Shown here: piece after piece, positions 1 through 8,866 of the stretch | Position numbering within the stretch: position 1 is the first letter of the stretch | Layout: each line of letters begins with the position of its first letter | Assembly (NCBI GenBank): GCA_016722045.1 | Contig: JADKGY010000001.1 | Location: forward strand, 1,178,001 to 1,242,000 | Length of the DNA: 64,000 nucleotides | Direction of reading: 5' to 3' | From: Candidatus Opimibacter skivensis | GTDB lineage: Bacteria > Bacteroidota > Bacteroidia > Chitinophagales > Saprospiraceae | Position numbers and translations under genes: made by a program | Notes under the pieces: generated by a model | Databases searched by the model: none | The model's input: only the letters and a program-made list of their open reading frames with translations | Told to the model about the DNA's origin: nothing

Positions 1-63
1 CTCGATTTCGATCATTTTGATCACGTTTGGATTGAGTCAATTGTTTGCGAAAAAATACAATTT

Positions 64-79
<16 letters not shown>
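1..79 (+). CDS. 3' end of a truncated ORF, possibly CcoI copper P-type ATPase
   Basis: An open frame enters from the left edge (frame starting at base 2) and stops at TAG 77-79. It gives about 25 residues: a hydrophobic stretch (SISIILITFG) followed by a basic end (LFAKKY). This would fit the last membrane helix of a heavy-metal P-type ATPase, and ccoI normally sits just before ccoS in Bacteroidota. That identity is inferred from position only. The last codons and the stop are themselves made of the GTGAATA repeat that follows. Confidence 0.4.
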
Positions 80-143
<64 letters not shown>

Positions 144-190
144 CAAAAAATAAAAAGCATACAACAAAAAGAAAAATTAAAATGATAACC

Positions 191-247
191 GCATAAACCT
201 ATAAACGCATAAACCTATAAACCTATAAACGCATAAACCTATAAACC
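191..247. repeat. Tandem repeat of GCATAAAC / TATAAACC units
   Basis: Eight-base units GCATAAAC and TATAAACC alternate up to 5 nt before the ccoS start codon. No clear ribosome-binding site is left between array and ATG. Confidence 0.85.
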
Positions 248-252
248 AAAAA

Positions 253-408
253 ATGAGTGCAATAATCCTTCTTCTTCTTGTCAGCTTCGGTATAGCCGTG
301 GTTTTTCTTGTTGGTTTTTTTTGGAGTGTGCGTGATGGACAGTTTGATGATGACTATGCACCACCGAGGAGAATCTTGTTTGAGGACAAGGAGGAAAAGG
401 TAAGCTGA
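253..408 (+). CDS. ccoS: cbb3-type cytochrome oxidase assembly protein CcoS
   Basis: A 51-residue protein starting MSAIILLLLV. One N-terminal membrane helix (about residues 3-24) is followed by the FFWSVRDGQFDDDYAPP segment typical of CcoS/FixS. CcoS is needed for metal and haem maturation of the cbb3 oxidase in the inner membrane. Size and position fit: it sits 75 nt before the fused ccoNO gene, as in other Bacteroidota oxidase clusters. The start is the first ATG after the repeat array. It is too short for most ORF filters and easily missed. Confidence 0.88.
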   Translation: MSAIILLLLVSFGIAVVFLVGFFWSVRDGQFDDDYAPPRRILFEDKEEKVS

Positions 409-410
409 AA

Positions 411-437
411 GCAATAAGCAATAAGCAATAAGCAAAT
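411..437. repeat. Tandem heptamer array, unit GCAATAA
   Basis: Three full copies of GCAATAA plus a partial one begin 2 nt after the ccoS stop codon (406-408). The unit carries TAA and shifts frame at each copy. Confidence 0.85.
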
Positions 438-483
438 AGGAAATTAAAAAATATAAATCAAAATAATCAACGGAATACAGAAA

Positions 484-2622
484 ATGGAATTAGAAAAATT
501 TTACTACGATAACAAGCTCCCGAAGATGTTTGCGATAGCAACCATCACCTGGGGAACGGTAGGAATGCTATTGGGAGTCATAGCGGCTTTTCAGTTGGCT
601 TTTCCGGCGCTTAATTTTAGTCAGTATCTGCCTAATCTTTCATTTGGAAGGCTGAGGCCGGTGCACACGAATGCGGTCATTTTTGCATTCGTCGGTAATG
701 GAATTTTCACTGCAGTTTACTATTCTTTGCCTCGATTACTAAAGACATCGATGTGGAGTAAAAAGCTGGGACAGATTCATTTCTGGGGCTGGCAAACCAT
801 CATTGTTCTGGCAGCAGTGACGCTTCTATCCGGTATTACGACTGGAAAAGAATATGCTGAACTTGAATGGCCTATCGATATCCTGATCACGTTGATCTGG
901 GTCGTATTTGGGCTCAATATGTTTGGTACTATTCTGACGCGTCGGGAGAGACATCTTTATGTAGCGATATGGTTTTATATCGCGTCCTGGGTGACTGTCG
1001 CAATGTTGCATATCGTCAATTCGATGGAGCTCCCGGTATCCTTGTTTAAAAGTTATTCATGGTATGCAGGCGTACAGGATGCCTTAGTCCAATGGTGGTA
1101 TGGTCACAATGCAGTAGCATTTTTTCTGACTACACCTTACCTGGGATTGATGTACTACTTCCTTCCTAAAGCAGTCGATCGGCCCGTCTATTCGTACAGG
1201 CTGAGTATTATACATTTCTGGAGTCTTATTTTCATTTATATCTGGGCAGGTCCACATCATCTTCTGTATACAGCTTTGCCGGAATGGGCGCAATCACTGG
1301 GCACCGCATTTTCGATCATGTTGATTCTTCCCAGTTGGGGAGGCATGCTCAATGGCCTTTTCACATTGAGAGGTGCATGGGACAAAGTAAGAGAAGATCC
1401 CGTGTTGAAATTTTTTGTTGTGGCCGTGACAGCGTATGGTATGGCTACATTCGAAGGCCCGATGTTGTCGCTTAAAAATGTAAATGCAATATCACATTAT
1501 AGTGACTGGACGATTGCGCATGTGCATGTGGGTGCATTAGGCTGGAATGGCTTTCTCACATTTGGAATGATGTATTGGCTGATTCCGAAATTGTTCAATA
1601 CGAAACTTTATTCCAGGAAAATGGCCGGAACGCATTTCTGGATTGGAACATTGGGTATCATCATGTATGCCATTCCGATGTACTGGAGTGCATTCAGGAC
1701 GTATTTCATGATGAAAGCATTTACGCCTGAAGGGCAACTTCAATATCAGTTTATTGACGTCGTCCAAACTATTGTTCCATTCTATGTCCTCAGAGCGATA
1801 GGTGGAACAATATATCTGACAGGTGTAATCCTTATGATATACAATCTTTGGAAAACAGCGAAAGCAGGTTCGTTTGTTGCACAGGAAGCTGCTGAAGCTC
1901 CGGCATTGGAGAGGAAATATGCAGCACCAAAAGGTAGTTTCTGGCACAGCGTTATAGAGCGCAAACCAATCCTGTTACTGATATTGAGTTTGGTTTTAGT
2001 TAGCCTTGGTGGGTTGTTTGAATTGATACCAACTTTCCTAGTTAAATCCAATATTCCCACAATAGCTTCTGTAAAACCGTATACACCGCTTGAACTTCAG
2101 GGAAGAGATATTTATATACGTGAAGGCTGTTACAATTGCCATTCCCAGATGATTCGTCCGTTCCGCTATGAAGTAACACGGTATGGCGAATATTCTAAAG
2201 CAGGAGAGTTTGTATATGATCATCCGTTCCAATGGGGAAGTAAACGAACCGGTCCTGACCTTGCAAGGGAAGGAGGAAAATATCCGAACAGCTGGCATTT
2301 CAATCATATGTATGAGCCGACTTCTATGTCTCCGGGTTCGATCATGCCGTCTTATCCTTTTATGTTTGAAAATGACCTTGACATTTCTACAACGAATTCA
2401 AAGATTCATGCCATGCGCAAAATGGGTGTTCCGTATCCGAATGGATATGAGGCCATCGCGAATGATGATTTGAAAATACAAGCAGATAGTATAACCGCAA
2501 ATCTGAAGAATGACAAAATCAATATACCGAGTTCAAGGGAAATCATTGCCTTGATTGCTTATTTGCAAAGACTAGGCACAGACATTAAAGTAACAACAGC
2601 AACAACAACAACAATTAAATAA
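484..2622 (+). CDS. ccoNO: Fused cbb3 cytochrome c oxidase subunits I and II (CcoN-CcoO)
   Basis: This 712-residue protein is the catalytic core of a high-affinity terminal oxidase. Residues 1 to about 480 are the multi-helix haem-copper subunit CcoN. Visible ligands are H61 (RPVHTN), H208 (WYGHN), H258/H259 and H346/H348 (HVHVG). After a linker at about 460-490 comes one helix and CcoO, a membrane-anchored monohaem cytochrome c with C549YNCH553. The two subunits are separate genes in Proteobacteria; the fusion is common in Bacteroidota. The protein ends in a low-complexity TTATTTTIK tail encoded by ACA repeats. ccoQ follows 7 nt later, so they are clearly co-transcribed. Confidence 0.95.
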   Translation: MELEKFYYDNKLPKMFAIATITWGTVGMLLGVIAAFQLAFPALNFSQYLPNLSFGRLRPVHTNAVIFAFVGNGIFTAVYYSLPRLLKTSMWSKKLGQIHFWGWQTIIVLAAVTLLSGITTGKEYAELEWPIDILITLIWVVFGLNMFGTILTRRERHLYVAIWFYIASWVTVAMLHIVNSMELPVSLFKSYSWYAGVQDALVQWWYGHNAVAFFLTTPYLGLMYYFLPKAVDRPVYSYRLSIIHFWSLIFIYIWAGPHHLLYTALPEWAQSLGTAFSIMLILPSWGGMLNGLFTLRGAWDKVREDPVLKFFVVAVTAYGMATFEGPMLSLKNVNAISHYSDWTIAHVHVGALGWNGFLTFGMMYWLIPKLFNTKLYSRKMAGTHFWIGTLGIIMYAIPMYWSAFRTYFMMKAFTPEGQLQYQFIDVVQTIVPFYVLRAIGGTIYLTGVILMIYNLWKTAKAGSFVAQEAAEAPALERKYAAPKGSFWHSVIERKPILLLILSLVLVSLGGLFELIPTFLVKSNIPTIASVKPYTPLELQGRDIYIREGCYNCHSQMIRPFRYEVTRYGEYSKAGEFVYDHPFQWGSKRTGPDLAREGGKYPNSWHFNHMYEPTSMSPGSIMPSYPFMFENDLDISTTNSKIHAMRKMGVPYPNGYEAIANDDLKIQADSITANLKNDKINIPSSREIIALIAYLQRLGTDIKVTTATTTTIK

Positions 2623-2629
2623 AAGACCT

Positions 2630-2791
2630 ATGAAATTTTCAAATTATCTCGAGCACATTACCGGTGTCAGTATTTATCCTCTCGTATCCCTGGGACTTTT
2701 TGTCGTCTTCTTTATGGGTGTTCTGATTTGGAGCTATCGCATCGATAAAAATGAAATCGAGCATATGGAAAATCTTCCTTTGAATGACTAA
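2630..2791 (+). CDS. ccoQ: Small cbb3 oxidase subunit, CcoQ-like
   Basis: A 53-residue protein (start MKFSNYLEHI) with one membrane helix (about residues 17-37), then a charged cytoplasmic tail. It lies 7 nt after ccoNO and 9 nt before ccoP, exactly where the small CcoQ/FixQ subunit that stabilises the CcoP-CcoNO complex is expected. Sequence similarity to proteobacterial CcoQ is too short to judge, so the name rests on size, helix and position. Confidence 0.75.
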   Translation: MKFSNYLEHITGVSIYPLVSLGLFVVFFMGVLIWSYRIDKNEIEHMENLPLND

Positions 2792-2800
2792 TCTAAACTC

Positions 2801-3970
2801 ATGAAAAGTATATCAAAACATATGAAAGCAATAATAAGTATTGTCATGCTTCTGATCAGTTGTGTCGCTTATGGACAAGCTGATGTTCCTGCAAAGGTCA
2901 GTAAAGGGATCGTCATCGATGCCAATATGCTCCTGGTCATCATAGCTGTACTGCTCCTGATACCATTGCGTATTTTGTCCAAAACATTTATAGCCGCAGC
3001 AAAGCGTCACTATCTTGATAACATAAATTCCGGACCGCTTAAGGTACTCGTTCCTCTTTGTTTTGTATTAATCAATACATCTCTTTGGGCGCAGTCGACC
3101 ACAGCTCAGGCAACTTCTGCAGTCCAAACAACGGGCAATGCGCAGTCATGGGGCTTGTTGACCAACACTATGACCATCATGTTACTTTCCGTCATAGGCA
3201 TTGAATTACTTCTCATTATCGTCTTTGCAGTCCGCACAATGGATTTGATCCAGAAAAAATCGGCAAAAGAGTTAAGCGAGGATGCATCACATGATATCTT
3301 CTCCTGGTTCAAAGAGAAATGGACTGCGATGAACTTCAAGCCCATCGAAGAGGAGTATAAGATTGATACCGGGCACAGTTACGATGGTATCCGTGAACTG
3401 GACAATATTATTCCGCCATGGTTTACGACTGCATTTATCATTACGATCATTTTTGGAATCGGATATTTTTACCGGTATCAGATAGCTAAATCAGGTCCAT
3501 CACAAATACAGGAATACAAGAGTGCAGTAGCCCTCGCGGAGATCCAACATGATGAATATCTAAAAACTGCAGCAAATGCCATTGATGAATCGAATGTCAA
3601 AATAATGACCGGCGCGGATTTGGAGGAAGGCAAAAAGACCTTCCAGACGATTTGTGCTGCATGCCACCGGGTTGACGGAGGAGGCCAGGTAGGACCAAAT
3701 CTTACAGATGATTACTGGATTCATGGTGGTGCATTGAAAGATCTGTTTAAAACCATAAAATATGGATATCCGGAAAAAGGAATGATCTCATGGAAAGAGC
3801 AGCTTTCTCCAGCACAAATGGCCCAGGCTGCGAATTATATCCTTACCCTTCATGGAACAAATCCACCGAATCCTAAGGAAAAACAAGGTACTTTGTATGT
3901 GGCTGAAGCAGCATCTTCCGATACTACATCCACAACAAAAATGAAGACCGATACCCTGATCAAAAAGTAA
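2801..3970 (+). CDS. ccoP: cbb3 cytochrome c oxidase subunit III (CcoP), monohaem
   Basis: A 389-residue membrane-anchored cytochrome c that passes electrons to CcoO. Hydrophobic segments lie at about 10-25 (signal-like), 42-58, 81-95, 122-145 and 206-225. The conserved CcoP anchor motif (YDGIRELDN then PPWF) is at about 194-207. A single haem c site is present, C285AACH289; the usual proteobacterial CcoP has two. Residues 81-98 (VLVPLCFVLINTSLWAQ) read like a second signal peptide inside the protein. The start at MKSISKHMKA could also be the second Met, 21 nt downstream. ccoG starts 1 nt after the stop. Confidence 0.93.
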   Translation: MKSISKHMKAIISIVMLLISCVAYGQADVPAKVSKGIVIDANMLLVIIAVLLLIPLRILSKTFIAAAKRHYLDNINSGPLKVLVPLCFVLINTSLWAQSTTAQATSAVQTTGNAQSWGLLTNTMTIMLLSVIGIELLLIIVFAVRTMDLIQKKSAKELSEDASHDIFSWFKEKWTAMNFKPIEEEYKIDTGHSYDGIRELDNIIPPWFTTAFIITIIFGIGYFYRYQIAKSGPSQIQEYKSAVALAEIQHDEYLKTAANAIDESNVKIMTGADLEEGKKTFQTICAACHRVDGGGQVGPNLTDDYWIHGGALKDLFKTIKYGYPEKGMISWKEQLSPAQMAQAANYILTLHGTNPPNPKEKQGTLYVAEAASSDTTSTTKMKTDTLIKK

Positions 3971-3971
3971 A

Positions 3972-5375
3972 ATGACTGAAGAAGAATTATTACATGCAGA
4001 GACATTTCGAGACCGGGTCAGCAGCGTCAGTGCCGCCGGCAAACGAAATTGGATCTATGCATTCAAACCATCAGGTAAGTTCTACCGGTATAGAAATATC
4101 GTTTCCTATATCTACCTGATTGTTTTTTTTGCAATGCCGTTTATCAGGATCAATGGAAATCCATTTTTCCTGATCAATGTGATTGACAGTAAGTTCATTC
4201 TCTTTGGAAAAATATTCTGGCCGCAGGATTTTTTCATTTTTGCTGTGGGCATGATTTCTTTTATTGTTTTCATTGTACTCTTTACAGTGATCTATGGACG
4301 TTTATTTTGTGGATGGACATGTCCGCAGACTGTCTTTCTTGAATTTGTATTCAGAAAAATTGAATGGTGGATTGAAGGATCTGCTTCGAGACAAAAGACA
4401 TTACATGACGGTCCATGGACTATGGAGAAGATCTGGAAAAAAGGTATTAAGCATACGTTGTTTCTCATTGTATCCTTTCTTATAGCACATACTTTCCTGG
4501 CCTATATCATCGGTGTACATGAGGTCACGAAAATAATCGGTGAACCCTTAAGCCAGCATATAGCGCTTCTTGCAGGATTGATTGTATTCACCTTGTTGTT
4601 CTATGGCGTCTTTGCATTTGTCAGGGAAATAGTATGCACGACGATTTGTCCTTATGGCCGTCTGCAGGGTGTCATGTTTGACAAAGACACGATGCAGATC
4701 TCCTATGATTATAAACGAGGCGAAGAAAGAGGAAAATATAAGCGCAATGAACCGAGGACTAATGGAGACTGTATAGATTGTAAAAAATGTGTTGTCGTTT
4801 GTCCCACCGGTATTGATATCCGTGATGGCGTCCAGATGGATTGTGTAGGTTGTACAGCGTGCATAGATGCCTGCGATGAAGTCATGGACAAGGTTGGGTT
4901 TCCAAAAGGACTTATCCGGTATGCTTCTGAAAATCAGATTACCAATGGTACGCCCTTTCAATTTAATACAAAGATGAAAGCATACACAGTACTTTTATTT
5001 GTGTTGCTATCGGCCATGACAGTCATGATCATCACACGCAAAACAGTGGACACCTATATTTCAAGAGTCAGTGGCCAGCTTTTCCAGGAAATGGAGGGTG
5101 ATAAAATCAGTAATCTATTTGATGCCAAAATCATCAATAAGACAAATAAAGATTTCGCCGTTGAATTGAGGATTGAAGATTTGCAGGGGGAAATCAAACT
5201 GGTAGGTGCCCAGGAATTTATGTTAAAGAAAGAAGCGATCAATGAGTTTACGTTCTTTCTTGAGTTGCCAAAAACAGAAATCCATAACCGAAGCAATAAA
5301 ATATCAATAGGTGTATATCATGACGGTAAAAAGATACAGACGTTGAAGACGAAGTTTTTAGGACCGTTTATGTAG
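3972..5375 (+). CDS. ccoG: cbb3 oxidase accessory protein CcoG (FixG/RdxA), 4Fe-4S ferredoxin-type
   Basis: A 467-residue inner-membrane iron-sulfur protein. CcoG reduces copper for cbb3 oxidase assembly in studied bacteria. It has about five membrane helices, the conserved C113GWTC117 motif on the polyferredoxin-like part, CTTICPYGR at about 222-230, and two 4Fe-4S sites: C267, C270, C273, C277 and C291, C294, C297, C301. The C-terminal third is an Ig-like periplasmic domain (residues about 370-467). It starts 1 nt after the ccoP stop, so the two are probably coupled. The TAG stop runs straight into a hexamer repeat array whose next triplet is also TAG. Confidence 0.95.
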   Translation: MTEEELLHAETFRDRVSSVSAAGKRNWIYAFKPSGKFYRYRNIVSYIYLIVFFAMPFIRINGNPFFLINVIDSKFILFGKIFWPQDFFIFAVGMISFIVFIVLFTVIYGRLFCGWTCPQTVFLEFVFRKIEWWIEGSASRQKTLHDGPWTMEKIWKKGIKHTLFLIVSFLIAHTFLAYIIGVHEVTKIIGEPLSQHIALLAGLIVFTLLFYGVFAFVREIVCTTICPYGRLQGVMFDKDTMQISYDYKRGEERGKYKRNEPRTNGDCIDCKKCVVVCPTGIDIRDGVQMDCVGCTACIDACDEVMDKVGFPKGLIRYASENQITNGTPFQFNTKMKAYTVLLFVLLSAMTVMIITRKTVDTYISRVSGQLFQEMEGDKISNLFDAKIINKTNKDFAVELRIEDLQGEIKLVGAQEFMLKKEAINEFTFFLELPKTEIHNRSNKISIGVYHDGKKIQTLKTKFLGPFM

Positions 5376-5494
5376 TAGCAGTGGCAGTAGCAGTGGCAGT
5401 AGCAGTGGCAGTAGCAGTAGCAGTGGCAGTGGCAGTAGCAGTAGCAGTAGCAGTAGCAGTAGCAGTAGCAGTAGTGAATAGTGAATAGTGAATA
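5376..5494. repeat. GCAGTA/GCAGTG hexamer array followed by GTGAATA heptamers
   Basis: Directly after the ccoG stop, about sixteen hexamers alternate between GCAGTA and GCAGTG up to 5473. They then switch without a gap to three copies of GTGAATA (5474-5494). In the ccoG frame the array contains many further TAG codons. Confidence 0.92.
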
Positions 5495-5591
5495 ACAAGC
5501 ACAGTGAAGATCCAGCAAAATGAAGTCATGAAGCGGGAGTAAATATGGATAGTGAGTCTGGGACAATTTAATGTAATTTGTATATCCTTTT

Positions 5592-5689
5592 CGCAAATCG
5601 CAAATCGCAAATCGAAAATCGCAAATCGCAAATCGAAAATCGAAAATCGAAAATCTCAAATCTTAAATCTCAAATCTTAAATCTTAAAT
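5592..5689. repeat. Heptamer array GCAAATC / GAAAATC / TTAAATC before ccoH
   Basis: About fourteen 7-nt units run to 8 nt before the ccoH ATG, leaving no recognisable ribosome-binding site. The plus strand here lacks stops in the ccoH frame, so the frame is open through the array. Confidence 0.9.
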
Positions 5690-5697
5690 TTTTACAC

Positions 5698-6135
5698 ATG
5701 AACTGGGGACATTCATTAACAATATTTATCATCGTTTTCCTGGCCGGGATGTTGGGGATGGTGTATTATGCATCCAGACAATCGAACGAAATGATAGATG
5801 ATCATTACTATGAGAAAGAAATGAAATATCAATCTACGATCGATGCGCAGAAAAACCTGATGGCTAAGTCGTCAGTCAGCATGATCGGTCAGAATCAGGA
5901 TGATGTGATTATTACATTTCCTGCCGGATCATTTGAAAGCATTGAAAATGGTACTATTGAATTGCTCCGCAATGATGCTCAACGAAATGATGTGGATCTC
6001 GCTATTCAGACAAATGGTACTGATCGTCAGCATATCTCAAAAAATATATTGACAAAGGGAATGTATACAGCAAGGATAAAATGGACAAATGACCACCAGG
6101 AGTATTATCGGGAAGAGAAACTGATTGTAGAATAA
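5698..6135 (+). CDS. ccoH: cbb3 oxidase accessory protein CcoH (FixH-like)
   Basis: A 145-residue protein with one N-terminal membrane helix (about residues 6-25, after MNWGHSLT) and a periplasmic beta-rich FixH domain. CcoH is a late assembly factor of the cbb3 oxidase. The start at 5698 is chosen because MNWG plus a helix is the normal N-terminus. The open frame upstream to 5578 is only translated heptamer repeat with no ATG. The stop TAA (6133-6135) is part of the first unit of the next repeat array (GAATAACGAG). Confidence 0.85.
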   Translation: MNWGHSLTIFIIVFLAGMLGMVYYASRQSNEMIDDHYYEKEMKYQSTIDAQKNLMAKSSVSMIGQNQDDVIITFPAGSFESIENGTIELLRNDAQRNDVDLAIQTNGTDRQHISKNILTKGMYTARIKWTNDHQEYYREEKLIVE

Positions 6136-6288
6136 CGAGTAACGAATAACGAGTAACGAATAACGAGTAACGAATAACGAGTAACGAGTATCGAGTAACG
6201 AATAACGAGTAACGAGTAACGAGTAACGAGTAACGAATAATGAATAATGAATAATGAATAATGAATAATGAATAATGAATAACGAATA
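6130..6288. repeat. Heptamer array AACGAGT / AACGAAT / AATGAAT
   Basis: About 22 tandem 7-nt units. The first contains the ccoH stop codon. The unit type changes along the array, from AACGAGT/AACGAAT to AATGAAT (from about 6238). Every unit joint has TAA or TGA. Confidence 0.93.
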
Positions 6289-6291
6289 CAG

Positions 6292-6318
6292 ACGTTCGAG
6301 TGTCTCTGACCTCGAACC
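6292..6318. repeat. Short REP-like inverted repeat
   Basis: TTCGAG and CTCGAA flank a 10-nt loop just after the heptamer array. No T-run follows, so it is not a convincing terminator. It may be a decayed REP element. Confidence 0.4.
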
Positions 6319-6391
6319 CCCGATAATCAAATGAATAACGATTTTCGATTTTAAGTTTCAGGCATTAAATAAAAAAAGCACAGAAAGATTG

Positions 6392-6409
6392 CTCGCAAAG
6401 ACGCAAAGT
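6392..6409. repeat. CTCGCAAAG-type octamer repeat, copy 1
   Basis: CTCGCAAAGACGCAAAG matches the repeats at 11586, 12630 and 55086. It has two 8-nt units (GCAAAGAC). Confidence 0.7.
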
Positions 6410-6440
6410 GAATTTTCGATATTCAACGGAGTAGAAATAA

Positions 6441-6467
6441 ACTGAATACTGAATACTGAATACTGCA
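6441..6467. repeat. Heptamer array ACTGAAT before the TauE-like gene
   Basis: Three ACTGAAT units and one variant (ACTGCAT) end 20 nt before the start codon of the next gene. Confidence 0.8.
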
Positions 6468-6486
6468 TATGGCTAACAATTTATAA

Positions 6487-7206
6487 ATGAATGAATTTAT
6501 ATTAAGTCTCGCAACTGGTCTTTCCATTGGGTTTTTGGGGAGTTTCCATTGTATTGGCATGTGTGGGCCGATTGCATTGTCGCTACCTGTGGCTTCGGTA
6601 TCAGGTGGCAAGAAATACGCAGGTATATTTTTTTACAATTTTGGACGGGCTATAACGTACAGCGCCCTTGGGCTTTTATTTGGATTCATGGGGAATCAGT
6701 TCCGTATCTGGGGACTGCAACAGGTTGTTTCAATTACTGCCGGAGTGTTAATCCTCGTCTTTATTATTTCAAATTTTTCATTTTCATCCCGGATTGGATG
6801 GCTTGCCCAATTGAACGCCTGGGTAAAACTTTCACTTGCAAGGCTTTTGAACAGGCCTAAAAACACGTTTTCATTTCTTTCAATAGGGTTACTCAATGGG
6901 CTGCTTCCATGCGGTCTTGTGTACGTTGCTATCGCGGCTTCTCTGGCCACAATGAATACATTGAACGGTATGCTTCTGATGTTTGCTTTTGGGCTAGGTA
7001 CACTGCCAGTCATGGGCGCAATGATGGCTTTTGGACACTTACTTTCCTTCAATTTCCGACACAGACTCAAAAGGGCTGTGCCTGTCTTCGTTGGTCTGAT
7101 GGCTGTCATTCTTATCTTAAGAGGAATGAACCTGGGAATTCCTTATCTAAGTCCTAAACTGGGAAAAACTTCGGCTACAGTTGAATGCTGCCATAAACCT
7201 TCCTGA
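6487..7206 (+). CDS. Sulfite exporter TauE/SafE-like membrane protein (COG2836 type) of the cbb3 cluster
   Basis: A 239-residue polytopic inner-membrane protein with about six helices. The N-terminal motif FHCIGMCGPIALSLPV is the hallmark of the COG2836 branch of TauE/SafE/UreH-like proteins that end Bacteroidota cco clusters. A second half-motif (LNGLLPCGLVYVAI, about 137-150) mirrors it. Members are thought to help metal supply for oxidase assembly; this is inferred from context, not shown here. It is the last gene in the plus-strand cco run. Confidence 0.85.
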   Translation: MNEFILSLATGLSIGFLGSFHCIGMCGPIALSLPVASVSGGKKYAGIFFYNFGRAITYSALGLLFGFMGNQFRIWGLQQVVSITAGVLILVFIISNFSFSSRIGWLAQLNAWVKLSLARLLNRPKNTFSFLSIGLLNGLLPCGLVYVAIAASLATMNTLNGMLLMFAFGLGTLPVMGAMMAFGHLLSFNFRHRLKRAVPVFVGLMAVILILRGMNLGIPYLSPKLGKTSATVECCHKPS

Positions 7207-7313
7207 ATCAGCCTGATTCAAACCTGAAATAATAGAGGATTCATATCCTCGTCTTCCAATTCCACGAAAACCCAATCGATCTCCGGACGAAAGCTAGCCA
7301 TCCGTTAAAACAT

Positions 7314-7321
7314 TATATTCG
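7314..7321 (+). promoter_or_regulatory. Possible -7 box TATATTCG
   Basis: TATATTCG is one base off the Bacteroidota -7 consensus TAnnTTTG and lies 35 nt before the metalloprotease start. The same octamer precedes the gene at 22247. No clear -33 TTG was seen. Confidence 0.35.
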
Positions 7322-7356
7322 CACTACCCTCTTTCACGCCTCAGCTTGCATACCTC

Positions 7357-8691
7357 ATGGAAAAAAAACTATTCCTGTTTTTCACCTTGCTCTCCTTTGG
7401 AATAAACGCCCAGGAAAGTATAAAACCTGTTTTTTGCGGCAACGAGATTTTTTCAAAAATCCTTCATGAAAAGTATCCGGCATTGAATGATGCCTTTACT
7501 GCAACATTTGAGGAAGCCCGAAAGACAAATCGCCATCTGGGAAATGAACCGCTCGAGGTAAATATCGTCGTTCATGTAGTGTGGAATGGAATTGGTGAAA
7601 ACCTGGATGACAGCATCATTAATAATCAAATCCTGATTCTCAACAATGATTATAACAGGCTCAATGCAGATACAGCAAACCTGCGTTCAATATTCCATGA
7701 TGAAGCCGGTAACGCAAACATTCATTTCAATCTGGCCAGTGTAGTCCGTGTACAAACCAATCAATTATTTAGTGTTGATTTATTTGGGACTAACCTTCTT
7801 GCAGAAGCGAAGCATGATGTTGATGGCGGCAGCGATGCATGGAATCCCGATGAATATCTGAATATCTGGGTTTGTAAAATTCAACCTATCACTTTATTTG
7901 GCATCACCATAGGTCAAATACTTGGGTTTGCTTTTCCACCCAATAATTTACAAAACTGGCCTGCAGATTCCGGTGCGCCAACTCCGGGAGAAGATGGAGT
8001 AGTCATTGATTACCGCGTATTCGGAAGTAACAATCCAAATATCATTGATAATCCGGATGGAAGCGGTGCTATCATCGTTAAAGGCAGAACTCCTGTACAT
8101 GAAGTCGGTCATTATTTTGGCTTACGACATATCTGGGGTGATGGGGGATTATTGGGACCCAATGCATGTGATCAAAGTGACGGTGTAGACGATACCCCAT
8201 ATGCTAATGCCCAATCAGCATTTGATTGTGATACTACTAAAAACACATGCACCCAAATTGAAACTTTTTACAACAAAGATGTCCCTGACCTTATTGAAAA
8301 TTATATGGATTATGCCAGTGAGTCATGTATGAATATGTTCACACACGGCCAGGTGGAACTCATGCGAAATACATTGCAGGGACCACGAAGTGGATTGCTG
8401 ATGCCTATTTCCGGCACTTCGGATCTTGCAATCGCACCTTCACTCAAACTTTCACCTAACCCGGCTCACGGACAAGTGACCCTTGAATTTGACCTTAATG
8501 AATCAAAAGAGATTTCCATTCGTGTTTTGAATTTAAACGGACAGTTGATGTTAAATAAAAAAGTTGAAAAGTATTCCGTCGGATATCACCAGATTAGTAT
8601 AAATTCAGAAAAATTAAATTCCGGTATTTATGTAGTTGTGCTAAGGACGAATAGAGGAGTACAAACACAAAAATTAGTGATCGGTGAGTAG
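7357..8691 (+). CDS. Secreted M43-family zinc metalloprotease with T9SS sorting domain
   Basis: A 444-residue protein with a signal peptide (about 1-18, ending INAQ). The catalytic domain has the extended zinc motif H248EVGHYFGLRH258 (HExxHxxGxxH) of metzincins, with the WGD/cysteine context of the pappalysin-like M43 family. The Met-turn is probably in the YMDYASESCMNMF segment. Residues about 365-444 form a T9SS type A sorting domain (LSPNPAHG start, VLRTNRGVQTQKLVIGE end), so it should be exported through the outer membrane by the type IX system. A paralogue lies at 12698-13939. Substrates are unknown. Confidence 0.92.
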   Translation: MEKKLFLFFTLLSFGINAQESIKPVFCGNEIFSKILHEKYPALNDAFTATFEEARKTNRHLGNEPLEVNIVVHVVWNGIGENLDDSIINNQILILNNDYNRLNADTANLRSIFHDEAGNANIHFNLASVVRVQTNQLFSVDLFGTNLLAEAKHDVDGGSDAWNPDEYLNIWVCKIQPITLFGITIGQILGFAFPPNNLQNWPADSGAPTPGEDGVVIDYRVFGSNNPNIIDNPDGSGAIIVKGRTPVHEVGHYFGLRHIWGDGGLLGPNACDQSDGVDDTPYANAQSAFDCDTTKNTCTQIETFYNKDVPDLIENYMDYASESCMNMFTHGQVELMRNTLQGPRSGLLMPISGTSDLAIAPSLKLSPNPAHGQVTLEFDLNESKEISIRVLNLNGQLMLNKKVEKYSVGYHQISINSEKLNSGIYVVVLRTNRGVQTQKLVIGE

Positions 8692-8753
8692 TGCTGATTT
8701 AACGGTGATTCAAATTGCTTGAATTTGCGGAATTTGCGGCAGGAAAAACAATA

Positions 8754-8775
8754 GGCAATTGGCAATTGGCAATAA
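8754..8775. repeat. Heptamer repeat GGCAATT
   Basis: Three units of GGCAATT/GGCAATA lie between the metalloprotease and the next gene. This region also has two degenerate copies of AATTTGCGGCA/AATTTGTGGCA. Confidence 0.7.
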
Positions 8776-8866
8776 ACAAAAAGCAAAAAAAATAATTAGC
8801 CTAAATCTGTGGAATTTGTGGCAAGAAAAAAAGTAGTCCGTAATCAGTAATTTAAAAACCTGGATA

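Noticed and set aside
5318..5659. Minus-strand ORFs of Cys-Tyr or Ala-Thr repeats
   Set aside because: Antisense translation of the ccoG-ccoH repeat arrays.
6290..6320. tRNA-like TTCGA arm
   Set aside because: No acceptor stem, D-arm or anticodon arm can be built around it.
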